From Caprimulgus europaeus (lineage: Eukaryota; Chordata; Aves; Caprimulgiformes; Caprimulgidae), in NCBI GenBank assembly GCA_907165065.1, contig OU015532.1:40774839-40838838 (forward strand): a stretch of 64,000 bases of DNA. The letters run 5' to 3'. Each line of letters begins with the position of its first letter. The stretch's first letter is position 1. The notes under the pieces were generated by a model. The model searched no databases. It saw only the letters and a program-made list of their open reading frames with translations, and had not been told where the DNA came from. This document shows, one piece after another, positions 48,001 to 55,900 of the stretch. The translations under genes were made by a program, and so were the position numbers.

Positions 48001-49511
48001 GGAGTGCTACGTGTTTGAAGATGCTGACAGTCCACAAGCTCCAACAGTGCTCTTTTTCCCCCTAGTAAATGACACCTTCAAGAAATATAAAGCTCCTGGT
48101 GAGTCATGTGTGGCTAGCAATTTTAATTAAAAATCACTTGCCTACCGTGTGCTCTCAATTTCATATCTGACGTCTCATCATCTCTGACCTTCTTTCCAAT
48201 GCTGACATTATCAGTCTCATCCCTGGCAAAAATAACTGGCCTGTGTCAGTCTGTCTGAACTGTGAGAACTCTAGAAGCTTTCCTAATACATTTGAGATGA
48301 AAATAAGCATTTACTCCACAGCACTTACCAGAGATGGTATGATGTTAAACTCCCAAAATACATACAGCAAGGGTGGTAAGTCCTTAACACAAGCTGTTAG
48401 ACTCTACAAATATGCACTTGTTATGCACCTCTGCTTGCAAAAAAAGATGGAGACAAAACCTTCAGGAGATTATGATGGTAAGCCTGTTCATCTGGGTTTT
48501 GTTCACATATTTAAAGGTAGTATCTCAGATTGAGGGCTGAGTGGATAGAGATCTTTGTTTTTAATATGAACTATGTCCTCTGAGTGTCATCATTTCTCTT
48601 GAACTTTCAGTGAGAGGGTTGTTATTTCATCCAGTACAAGAGTATCTTGTTTTCCTTTTACTTGCACTTTTCTAGTTTGTGTAACAAAGACTAGACAACT
48701 ACCTGAAAGGAGGTTTTAGAGAGGTGGGAGTCGGTCTCTCCTCCCAGGTAACAACTGATAGAACAAGAGGAAATGGCCTCAAGTTGCACCAGGGGAGGTT
48801 TAGATTGGGTGTTGGGAAAAACTTCTTCACTTGAAAGGGTTGCCAAGCATTGGAACAGGCTTCCCAGGAAGGTAGTGGAGTCACCTTCCCTGGTGGTATT
48901 TAAAAAACCGGTAGACGAGGTGCTTAGGGACATGGTTTAGAGGTGGAATTGGTAGTGTTAGGTTTATGGTTGGACTTGATGATCTTAAAGGTCTTTTCCA
49001 ACCACTACGATTCTATTATTCTAAGACTTTATATTGTTCAAAGTGTGGTCTACAGCTGCTGTTGCTGATAATCAACATTGTTATCATTCTCAGCTGTTTG
49101 GATTTGCATCATTTTTGGACTGAGGCTTGATCCAGAGACTGAAGAATACAGTGCTACTAGATTACTTTTACATCCCTCTGAGAAATCATCTCTTTCCCTC
49201 CAAAAATCTCCCTTGTCTACCTATAATCACTTAAATAACTGATATGACCCACATACTGCAACAAAACCTTATTGGTGCATCTTCTTTTGATTTATCCCTC
49301 AGGTGTGGAAAGGACTCCTGAAGAGATGGCTGAAGGCAAAGTTGATGTCTGCAGTATCCTCTCCCCATTTACGACAAGGGAGGTGTGTTTCAGTGAAGGG
49401 AATTTTGACAAACTGGTGAAACTGACTGATTACAACGTCTTGAATAACGAGGAGTTGATAATCCAGGCTTTGCGCTTAGCAGTGGCACGAAGGAAGCAGC
49501 GGAATTGTTAG
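15056..49511 (+). CDS. PLA2G4E: Gene B: complete PLA2G4E-like cytosolic phospholipase A2 / N-acyltransferase (21 coding exons, 811 residues)
   Basis: Twenty-one exons join without frame break to 2436 coding bases including the stop. Layout: leader MGSNLSSNE plus a 12-residue exon (1-21); C2 domain (about 25-150) with Ca2+-loop residues in KADLL, SDCYV, NPVWNE and [10 protein letters not shown]; linker (about 150-275); lipase domain (about 275-800) with GGGTRS (329-334, oxyanion-hole/Arg loop), GLSGT with nucleophile Ser361, and REVDV with catalytic Asp666; basic tail RRKQRNC. The human orthologue is a little longer (recalled as about 870). Family knowledge: Ca2+-dependent membrane binding, then Ser/Asp acyl hydrolysis, or for PLA2G4E acyl transfer to phosphatidylethanolamine. 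ATG 15056 is the first start after the in-frame TGA 14987-14989 and has G at -3 and +4. Oddities: a GC-AG intron after exon 12, an ambiguous donor after exon 18, and an extra exon 2 not found in gene C. PLA2G4D/F identity is less likely. Confidence 0.95.
15531..15566 (+). CDS. PLA2G4E: Gene B exon 2 (12-codon leader exon)
   Basis: Strong acceptor TTTTTCCTAG and donor GTAGGT bracket 36 in-frame bases encoding [12 protein letters not shown], a small Ser/Thr/Ala-rich linker before the C2 domain. No counterpart is seen in gene C, so it may be optional. Supported only by splice signals and frame. Confidence 0.6.
15842..15942 (-). mobile_element. Retroviral LTR 5'-end fragment, antisense
   Basis: On the minus strand it begins TGTGGTGGGTTCAC and continues with TGCCAGGTGCCCACCAAGC and GCTCTATCACTCCCCTCC, the familiar start of a bird ERV LTR. 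Only about 100 bases remain recognisable. No duplication or retroviral gene is visible. Confidence 0.55.
19672..20337 (+). mobile_element. CR1 LINE, end of ORF2 plus 3' tail
   Basis: Sense copy with the degraded end of the reverse-transcriptase ORF (CCCTTGTGGCCAACAAGGCC, CTGCACCTGGAGTATTGTGT) and the whole 3' end to CCATTCTGTGATTCTGTG. The frame is broken near 19990, so it is dead. It shares its tail subfamily with the copy at 25214 (both read CTCTTTTCAGTGGTGGCCAG). Confidence 0.93.
21623..21695 (+). CDS. PLA2G4E: Gene B exon 3 (start of C2 domain)
   Basis: Acceptor GTCTTGCAG. The exon encodes [20 protein letters not shown] then KADL and ends phase 1 at GTGAGT. NLLTVK is the first C2 strand and KAD supplies a Ca2+-loop-1 aspartate. 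The 73-base length equals gene C exon 2. Confidence 0.95.
24003..24057 (+). repeat. Short imperfect tandem duplication with G7 runs
   Basis: ATTATTGTGGGGGGG occurs twice about 40 bases apart, with two ATTTATCTCAA-like segments between. Looks like slippage or local duplication. Confidence 0.6.
25214..25682 (+). mobile_element. CR1 LINE 3' fragment
   Basis: Sense copy from AGGGATAGGGAACTTCTGG through CTGGGTCTGTTCAGCCTGG and the 3' tail CCATTCTGTGG. Same subfamily as 19672-20337 and in direct orientation on the other side of exon 3. Confidence 0.93.
26479..26615 (+). CDS. PLA2G4E: Gene B exon 4 (C2 domain)
   Basis: The acceptor TTATACAG is chosen over the CAG 11 bases later because only it keeps frame, giving [16 protein letters not shown]. 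It continues [18 protein letters not shown] and ends RRVK at GTAGTA. SDCYV and NPVWNE hold Ca2+-loop residues. Length 137 equals gene C exon 3. Confidence 0.95.
27296..27427 (+). CDS. PLA2G4E: Gene B exon 5 (C2 domain, Ca2+ loop 3)
   Basis: Acceptor TTTTGCAG, 44 codons, donor [26 protein letters not shown] carries the acidic loop-3 cluster, so Ca2+ binding is expected to be intact. Same length as gene C exon 4. Confidence 0.96.
28054..28094 (+). CDS. PLA2G4E: Gene B exon 6 (last C2 strand)
   Basis: Acceptor [20 protein letters not shown], phase 2 donor GTGAGT. The 41 bases match gene C exon 5. EELEVEF is the final beta strand of the C2 domain. Confidence 0.94.
30923..31520 (+). pseudogene. 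Unrecognised coding-like tract nested in gene B intron 6
   Basis: Reading on the + strand, 30923-31102 is open (includes [10 protein letters not shown] and [17 protein letters not shown]) to a TGA at 31103-31105. A good donor GTAAGG follows at 31114. An acceptor-like GGTAG at 31221-31225 starts a segment in matching phase: 31226-31328 is open, then a TGA, then 31332-31517 is open (ends [13 protein letters not shown]) to a TGA at 31518. AATAAA lies at 31701-31706. I cannot name the protein. It may be a decayed retro- or duplicated gene, a non-coding RNA, or chance. Two in-frame TGAs argue against an intact gene. Confidence 0.25.
31701..31706 (+). terminator. Intronic poly(A) signal AATAAA
   Basis: AATAAA followed by a T-rich stretch, 180 bases after the coding-like tract. 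It could end a nested transcript or a truncated gene B transcript. Confidence 0.35.
34311..34353 (+). CDS. PLA2G4E: Gene B exon 7 (linker)
   Basis: Acceptor [24 protein letters not shown], donor GTAATG. ITNGVLV is a conserved linker block in PLA2G4E-type proteins. Completes the Thr codon split with exon 6; phase 0 out. Confidence 0.9.
34959..35022 (+). CDS. PLA2G4E: Gene B exon 8 (linker)
   Basis: Acceptor [27 protein letters not shown], phase 1 donor GTGAGG. EVSCLEV is conserved; the basic RKLK stretch follows. Confidence 0.9.
36388..36530 (+). CDS. PLA2G4E: Gene B exon 9 (linker)
   Basis: Acceptor GTGTTTAG. The exon encodes [25 protein letters not shown] and [10 protein letters not shown], donor GTATGT, phase 0 out. 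The linker before the lipase core is poorly conserved in the family, so support comes from splice sites and frame. Confidence 0.88.
36684..36770 (+). CDS. PLA2G4E: Gene B exon 10 (linker)
   Basis: Acceptor GTTTCAG and donor GTAAGT enclose 29 in-frame codons ([18 protein letters not shown] onward, acidic end IIIEE). Low family conservation; accepted for strong splice signals and phase 0 on both sides. Confidence 0.8.
37500..37537 (+). CDS. PLA2G4E: Gene B exon 11
   Basis: Acceptor [21 protein letters not shown], phase 2 donor GTAAGA. Leads into the conserved [10 protein letters not shown] block of exon 12. Confidence 0.85.
39110..39245 (+). CDS. PLA2G4E: Gene B exon 12 (start of lipase domain)
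   Basis: Acceptor CTATTCCAG. The exon encodes [32 protein letters not shown] and LEEDLKEHE. The exon must end after GAG 39243-39245, because exon 13 supplies the next residues VPVVA. The following bases are GCAAGC, so the donor is GC, not GT. Confidence 0.93.
41167..41303 (+). CDS. PLA2G4E: Gene B exon 13 (GGGTRS loop and nucleophile Ser361)
   Basis: Acceptor TTGAACAG. The exon encodes [15 protein letters not shown], then [15 protein letters not shown] and [10 protein letters not shown]; the last codon is split at donor GTGAGA. Ser361 of GLSG is the predicted nucleophile and Arg333 the conserved phosphate-binding Arg (Arg200 in cPLA2-alpha). The residue after SG is Thr; in cPLA2-alpha it is Ser. 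Confidence 0.96.
42085..42235 (+). repeat. Possible ancient LINE-like (CR1-type) repeat remnant
   Basis: GGTCATACCAGGGCATGCCC, GGTAGCAGATACTGG, AGCAAGCTAGTGGTGACTGC and GGAATACTTCCCACC resemble, in the right order, an old amniote dispersed repeat recalled from memory. Strongly diverged. Confidence 0.35.
42516..42738 (+). CDS. PLA2G4E: Gene B exon 14
   Basis: Acceptor TTCTTCAG. The exon encodes [31 protein letters not shown] and [16 protein letters not shown], donor GTATTA. Same length as the gene A counterpart. Confidence 0.96.
43650..43764 (+). CDS. PLA2G4E: Gene B exon 15
   Basis: Acceptor [27 protein letters not shown] then [11 protein letters not shown], phase 1 donor GTAATG. Same length and phase as gene A. 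Confidence 0.96.
44492..44629 (+). CDS. PLA2G4E: Gene B exon 16
   Basis: Acceptor [42 protein letters not shown] and RICYMQG, donor GTGACT. Same length and phase as gene A. Confidence 0.95.
44906..45013 (+). CDS. PLA2G4E: Gene B exon 17
   Basis: Acceptor [25 protein letters not shown] then [16 protein letters not shown], phase 1 donor GTGAGA. Same length as gene A. Confidence 0.95.
45813..46004 (+). CDS. PLA2G4E: Gene B exon 18 (3' boundary uncertain)
   Basis: Acceptor TCTTACAG. The exon encodes [40 protein letters not shown] and FSTWK. Homology puts the end at 46004, as in gene A, where the following bases are GCACAG (GC donor). A GT donor (GTGAAG) at 45981 also keeps phase 1 and would drop eight residues, including the conserved Trp-Lys. 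The GT at 46010 breaks the frame and is excluded. Confidence 0.88.
46485..46654 (+). CDS. PLA2G4E: Gene B exon 19 (catalytic Asp666)
   Basis: Acceptor [42 protein letters not shown] and [13 protein letters not shown], donor GTAAGA. Asp666 in REVDV is the second half of the Ser/Asp dyad. One codon longer than in gene A. Confidence 0.96.
46671..46965 (+). mobile_element. CR1 LINE fragment just downstream of exon 19
   Basis: Sense CR1 sequence with CTACAACTACCTGAATGGAGG, GGCTACAAGTTGCACCAGGG and GCTTAGGGACATGGTTTA. It starts about 16 bases after the exon 19 donor. The usual terminal tail is not recognisable beyond 46965. Its subfamily resembles the copy at 48690. Confidence 0.9.
47912..48098 (+). 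CDS. PLA2G4E: Gene B exon 20
   Basis: Acceptor [44 protein letters not shown] and [15 protein letters not shown], phase 1 donor GTGAGT. Two codons longer than in gene A. Confidence 0.96.
48690..49024 (+). mobile_element. CR1 LINE 3' fragment
   Basis: Sense copy from ACTAGACAACTACCTGAAAGG through GGCCTCAAGTTGCACCAGGG to the tail GGTTGGACTTGATGATC and CGATTCTATTATTCTAAG. A different tail from the 19672/25214 pair, so another subfamily. Confidence 0.93.
49303..49511 (+). CDS. PLA2G4E: Gene B terminal coding exon 21
   Basis: Acceptor [58 protein letters not shown] and the basic end RRKQRNC, stop TAG 49509-49511. It ends right at the basic cluster with a terminal cysteine, unlike gene A. Confidence 0.96.
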
Positions 49512-49777
49512 CCATCACCTACTAGCTTTAGCTTTCCACGTGGTATTTCTTGGGTTGTGTATTATCTGGTGAGATTAAGATGTTTGATACTTGGCAGTGT
49601 TACTTGCAGTAGAGTTTGCATCATCCTGAGGATGTGCTGCACTCCATCCTATTTATGTGACTGTTCAGATGAGCAGATTGGAATTTACCCATGTTTAACC
49701 CAAAACAAACTTAAAAGCAACAAATTTGTGTTTAGTTTTGTTACTTTCTTTACCAATTGATATATATATATATTCTG

Positions 49778-50081
49778 AATAAATTAATAGTGTTTTGTAA
49801 GATAATAGTGAAATAGGTAGCACATTAAAATGAATAAAACCAGTATTTATATGCTTCTTTTCTGTCTGGCAGAACATTGATTAGAATTTCTCTGGTAAAT
49901 AGCTAATCCGTTGTGTTGGTGGTCTTAAATATTGACACACTGAAGGTTGTCATCTGTGATTTGGTTGTCTGTCCACTATGAAGTTTTTATTTGACTGGCT
50001 TTCTTCACTAATCTTTGAAAATAAGTTTCTTAAGTTACTATCAGTGTTGTAAAAATCTATACAGTTTTCACCATCAATAAA
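49778..50081 (+). terminator. Poly(A) signals of gene B
   Basis: AATAAA at 49778-49783, 49833-49838 and 50076-50081, about 0.3-0.6 kb after the stop. Which is used cannot be told from sequence. Confidence 0.6.
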
Positions 50082-50099
50082 AAATCCCCTTGAATTAGG

Positions 50100-51527
50100 T
50101 CATCTGTTTCATGTGATCAAATGAATCTAGCTGCTATTCACAGAACTACCTATATACAGGCTAAGTAGTAGTCATGTTGCCCAGCTTTCCTTTAATTTAC
50201 TCTTGGAATTGCTGCTGACTGTCCTGTCTCACTCATCTTCACCTGCCTTGACTGTTCTTGGAAGTTTACCTTGCAATTTCTCCCAGTATTTCATTAAATG
50301 GGAAGTGGCTGCTAGCTGTTGGCATAGAGTACATGCAAGAGGGCCTTTTCTGCTCCCTTCCAGGTGTGGGTTTTTGTTTGTTTGGTTTGGTTTAGGTTTT
50401 TTGTGGGTTTTTTTTTTGGTTTTTTTGGTGGTTTTTTTTTTGCAATTCTTCAACACTTGCCTGCAAATGGTCTTTTTGCAGGGGTTATCCCAAAAGAGTG
50501 ATTCCTCCTCACCAAAAATCCTACAGTCTTCAGAGGAAGGTAGCTGCTCTCCTCAGCTCTGCATCAGGCAGATCACAAGCTCTGTCTTTCACAATAGCAG
50601 CCCTGCACTGTGGAGCTGTGATACATGAAGAGGATGGTACAGCATCTCAAAAAGTGCTTGGGATTATCTTCCTTTTGATAATGAAAGGCTCCTACTGTTC
50701 CAATGAACTTCAGACTGAGTCACCAGGGCAGAACTGGTGTTGAGATCAGTGTCTTGATTATACTCAGAAATGACAAATGTGTTCATAAGGAACAAAGTTC
50801 TAGGAAATGGATGGGGAGAAAAAGATTTCTCTCCTATGGAAAAACTGGCTGGTGATGCATCTTAGTGCAATATAGGTGATGGAAGAGGAGGAGTGGGCCG
50901 TGTTTTTCACCTATGAGCACATTCACTGTGTTCATGCACCTGAAACACTTGAAATGGCACAGTGTAACCCTGTTTCCAGGTACAGTATTGCATGTTTAAA
51001 TCTAGATTATTAGCCCTCCATATGTGAGGCAGCCAATTTTCAGCCCTTCAATTATTAGCCCTCCAATTGTGACTCAGCTTCAAAGCAGTAGAATATCAGA
51101 TCATTAGATCCCTCTGGATCTTTTCCAGGGATATCTTTGGGTTTACTCCCACCGTTTCTAGACCTTTTTGCTGGAAATAAAACGGAGCAGGATGGAAGCA
51201 TCTTCTGTCTGTTTTACAGGGGAAACTTAACAAAAGGATGCAAAAAAGCCATGTAGGTGCATGACACAGCCTGAGCCTGATTAACCCTGTTTTTCATCAG
51301 GGCTAATTAGCCCATCTTCTAACTATGACTAATTACTATACTGACATAGCTGTGCTGCATCCCAAGTCAGCACTGGGGCATCTCTGTGTTATGTCCTGCT
51401 GGATGATATGAAATCTGCCTTTCCCTCTCCAAGGGAGTTCCTCCTACTCTCAGATCACTCTGTGGCTCTTTCCTTCAGCTTCCCCAATATTTCAATATCC
51501 TGTAGTTGAAACAGGGCATCAATAGTG

Positions 51528-51558
<31 letters not shown>

Positions 51559-52740
51559 TATAAAAATTTCCAGATCATCGATGAAAACATGCAGTAGGCT
51601 TAAAATGGAGCTGTTTGCAATCTCTTTAGGAATATTTCCCTCTGAGTATACCTTACTTTGACTACTGCTTTTGTGATCTGTTAGTTATCCATCCTTTAAG
51701 CTGTTTAATGATGTTTGTTACATCTAGTTGTTAAGTTACAGTATCTTAAAATGCTAAATGTTTTATGAAAATCAAATGATATAATGTCTGTGAAGTTATG
51801 TTTATCAATCAGTTCTCAACTCATTGCAAAGTGAAATGAGATTTTTTTCAGTTTGATTTTTCTGTAAAATGTCATAATAGCAAGTATGACATTTTTAAAA
51901 AAAAACCTCCCATACTGTTACCTCTTATGTACTCCCTCATTGAGACAGAGGCCAGTGAAGCCTTATAGATGTGAGAACATAAAGAATAGGTGAGAACATA
52001 AGGAATAATTAACATTAATTTCAACATTAATTCTGCTCTTCCAAATATATCCTCTTAGAGTTTATTCCCTTAAGCACCTTAATTCAGATGCACAAAGCAA
52101 AAAAAAAAAAATTGAGAAAGTGAGTGAGCTTTTACGGCCTTGTCTTTACAATGGAAACTCTTATGGTTTCAAGAGGTGATTGGGAAATTGTTTCATGCAG
52201 TATTTGTCCTGCAGTAACTGCTTGGCAGAAAGACAGATTACTGCCTGAGTTGAGGAAAATGAAAGGTGAGATGGGGATAAAAAATTTCTTTCCAAAGCAA
52301 AGACCCATCTATTGTCTTTAGTCAATAAAAGGTACAAAAAGAAAAAAAAAAAGTTTTTCTGTGCGTAACAGTTTTTTTGGAAGTCCTTGCTGCCCACTCC
52401 TGGGCAGCCAGATGGACCCTGGCTGGCACCAGCCACCTCCACACAAGGGGCTGCAATTTGACAATCCTCCAGTGTGCAAAAGCACTGTGGCCTCCTCAAG
52501 AAGTGGTGGGGATGCTTAAAAGTATAAAACATCTGCTCGGTGCCAGTAACTGAAGGGAAGATCCCATTCAGATCTCAATGTTCTTCTCACTACTGCTGCA
52601 AAGTCCATCTTTCTGCAGTGCCAGAGCCTGGGTTTCTGTGCCTCAGTGCAGGTGTGCAGCATGCACTCACCTCCCAGGCAGTGAGGAGGAAGAGGAGGAG
52701 TTTGGGATTGCTCAAGTGGTGGTGTGGGGGTGAGTTGGTG
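50100..52740. other. Intergenic between genes B and C, no gene seen
   Basis: Contains a G/T-rich low-complexity tract (50370-50443), the TA microsatellite at 51528 and A-rich runs near 51896-51905 and 52098-52110. The 141-codon frame at 50203 runs through the T-rich tract and is not credible. Confidence 0.6.
51528..51562 (+). repeat. (TA)n microsatellite
   Basis: Perfect TA repeats to about 51550, then CACATATATATA. Likely length-polymorphic. Confidence 0.9.
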
Positions 52741-52741
52741 G

Positions 52742-52748
52742 TGAGTCA
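52742..52748 (+). promoter_or_regulatory. AP-1 heptamer TGAGTCA upstream of gene C
   Basis: A perfect consensus 129 bases before the gene C start codon. CTTAAAG at 52787 could act as a weak TATA-like box. Alternatively CTCCTGGCAG ending at 52786 could be a splice acceptor for an unseen upstream exon. Confidence 0.4.
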
Positions 52749-52876
52749 GGCGCTAATACACCTGCCTGCCTGCTTGCTCCTGGCAGCTTAAAGCAGAAGA
52801 AGCTGCCTGGCCGAGGCTCCTCTCTACCCGTCTGCTGCCACGTTTCGCATCTGGCTCGGACGCAGAAAACACCACG

Positions 52877-52903
52877 ATGGGGCTGTTCTACAGTAAAAGT
52901 CTG
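52877..52903 (+). CDS. PLA2G4E: Gene C exon 1 (start exon, MGLFYSKSL)
   Basis: Nine codons, strong Kozak context, donor GTAAGA, phase 0. MGLFYSK fits MGxxxS N-myristoylation with a basic residue at position 7. No 12-codon exon 2 as in gene B was found. Confidence 0.82.
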
Positions 52904-55900
52904 GTAAGAAAAGGAAAAGCTCTGTGACGAGCTGTGCAGGCAGCTCATTGGCAGCAGAGGGGACCTGCTCTAGGGGGTGGTGTTCCATCTCCTGTATCTT
53001 CAGGTCTGAGACTTCATCTTCAGCTTCAAGGCTGAGAGCAAAGTGAGGCTTCTGCTTGGGTTTTGTGTCTACTTTGTATTTTGGCCTTCAGGAGTGCAAA
53101 GACTTTAATACTGCAGTAATTTAACTATTTTGAAAATCTCCAATTAAAAGAAAAAAAACTGTTATCTTTTTTATATTCCTGTTGTCCTTCCCTTCCATTC
53201 AATTGGGTGGGATAAAACAACCCGTTGAGGAACTGAGGAGGTATCACTAATGTTGATGCATGCATGGGGAAAGCCAGGAAACTAACATTATGTGGGGTGT
53301 TAAATATAGCTCTCTTAAAAATTGTGGGAGTTTTTGGGCATAAGGGACTGAATGTTGACACCTTTTATATTGATCTACATATTCATTGCAGTGATATTCC
53401 CCACTCTATAGGTAATGTGCATGAACTGTCTCTTATATATGTTTGTTGCATCGCTACCTAGTTTTTCTTTTTTTCTCTTTTTGCTTATTTGGCTTTTTTT
53501 GTTTGTGCTTTTGAGGGTTTTTTGTTGGTTTTAGTGGGGGTTTTTTGTCGTTGGGTGTTTTTTTCCCTTTTTTTTTTATTTAGAGCATTAAATGTGTAGT
53601 TTTTCCTCATTTTATTCCTTTAAAAAGGACAATTATTCATGGAACAAAGTAATTCATCTTCATCCCCCATATGGCTATAAACCAGCTGACAAGCAGCATC
53701 GTTACACCATGATATCGTTACTAATTCCTGCCCTGCTAGGTTGTTTGCTGTTTATTGTGAAATATAGAGGCTATATATGACACCCTTTGAATTTGCACAG
53801 ACCGAGATGTGTGTCAGCTGTATTATTAATAACACAGCAGGCTTACTATCATGCATTTCTCTGTGATTGGGTCGTAAGTCAGACACATCAAGTTGCGGGT
53901 TACCACAAGTTTACTCAGGATGGAAAATGGAGGGCATCAGGGGTTTGATCTGTGACTGAATGTACATTTTGGGTCCCTGGACACACCTAGCTGCAAATCT
54001 TCTGGGAAGAAGAATACAATGCACAAGGAAGAACCTTAGTTCAGAAATATTTTGAATGGCTGGAACTGGAATGCTTAATTCAATGCTATCTCTGTCTGTG
54101 CTTCTGTTCTCTCTCTCTGCATGCTCATCCCATGCATTTTGTATGCTGTTCAACAGACAGAGCCCTCTCCATGCAACTTGCTCACAGTAAAAGTCATACG
54201 GATGAAAAATGCCAGGAAAGCAGATTTGTGTGAGTATCTTTGCTATACCCCTGGAGCATTCATATGCTTGTAAAACTAGTCGGAATATAACCAGGTGTCA
54301 CAAACACTACAGAGTATTTATAAAAGGAGAGACAAGTTGTGTGACTGTGGTATGCTGAAGATGAGGCAGCATAGTTAGAAGATATTATTTATTCTTTTCT
54401 CTTTGGCAGTGTAATGCTGAAGTCTAGCAGTTGTAGTTCAGAAGATGTTTGCACAGAATGCATGAAATGTTTCACATCTGAACCTGCAAAGAAAGGGGTT
54501 TTTTATTTACAGAGAAAGCTGCAATAAGAATTTTCAGTGGAATACTTTGTGGTTCCTCCTTACAGTAACGTCAGCCCTGTACATCCCTGGGCCTGTCACA
54601 GAATATTGTATATGATCTTGACTGGATACTTGACATCTCTCATGGACTGTCAAATTTGATTCAGCCACAGGAACATTTTCAAAACTTAGTTGAGGGCTCA
54701 TGTTGTTAGCTTTTTCTGTTCTTAATTATCTTTACAAAATCACCAGGAATGAGAGTTACTTAAAAGTTTATTAACGCTCCACAAATATCTGAACTGCAAA
54801 GCAGTAGGAAGAAAAATACAAATGACAATTACCTCCAATCTGAGAAGATGGCTGATGGTCTTGCATTTATTCATTTATACAATTAAGAAGGTCTGAGTAC
54901 AGAAAGTTTCTATAGGAATCAGAACAAGTTAAACTTTTTCAGTTAAAATGATGCAATACAAGATATTTTTGGGGGCCTTTCCAAGGTAGTTTGCTTTAAG
55001 TTCTGCTATAGTTTCTCTAGAGAGAAATCCCTTGCTACAGCTAAAACCTTTTTGAAGGTACACACGTGCACGCTGAACTGAAAGAAATAGGTGTGGAAAA
55101 CTATTGCCCTTAGATACCATCTCATATAATCATGTTCTATTAAGCCGTCAGCATGATAATGAGCTTACCAAACTTCCTCTCCACCTTTTCCTCATCTAGA
55201 TAAATACCTTTTATTTTTATCTTGAAACTTTGTATTCTGAAGGGAGTTTCCTATGTTTTCATGCTGTCCTTCCCAGTACTAGAAAGTTTCTAGGGCAAGG
55301 GACAGGTATTAAGATGCTCAGGCATATCTCCTTCCCAGTATAAGACACATCCCACTATTTCAGGATGTAGTTTTCTATGTAGCTAGACTTGTAGAAGTCA
55401 CATATTTCAATGACATGCTCTTTATTGTATAAAACAAGCCTATGTTTCTAATACTTTCATTAATTAATTTACCCCTGGTTAAACTCCCTGCCAGTGTAAA
55501 AGCTACTGCAAATTGCATGTTGGCAACTGTATGTGACTTTCACTGAGAAGCAGTGAAATAGGAGGATTAGGATGATAAATGTACTACTTGTACACGATTT
55601 TACTGGTTTGTGTGTTAAACTGGAGGAATATTGTTGAGTTGTTTCAGTTATCTTTACAGTTCCCCAGAGTTTAACTAGACACACCATTAGGAAACCCAGA
55701 AGCATGTGAACCTCCATCACCACTGACAGACTTCTTTACAGTATCACAGAACGGTTGGGGTTGGAAGGGACCTCGGGAGATCATCTAGTCAAACCTGCCC
55801 TGCTAAAGCAGGTTCCCTACACCAGGTAGCACAAGAAAGCATCCAGGAGGGTTTTGAACATCTCCAGAGGTGGAGACTCCACAACCTTTCTGAGCAGCTT

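Noticed and set aside
50203..50628. 141-codon frame with a hydrophobic run
   Set aside because: The hydrophobic part is translation of a T/G-rich low-complexity tract.
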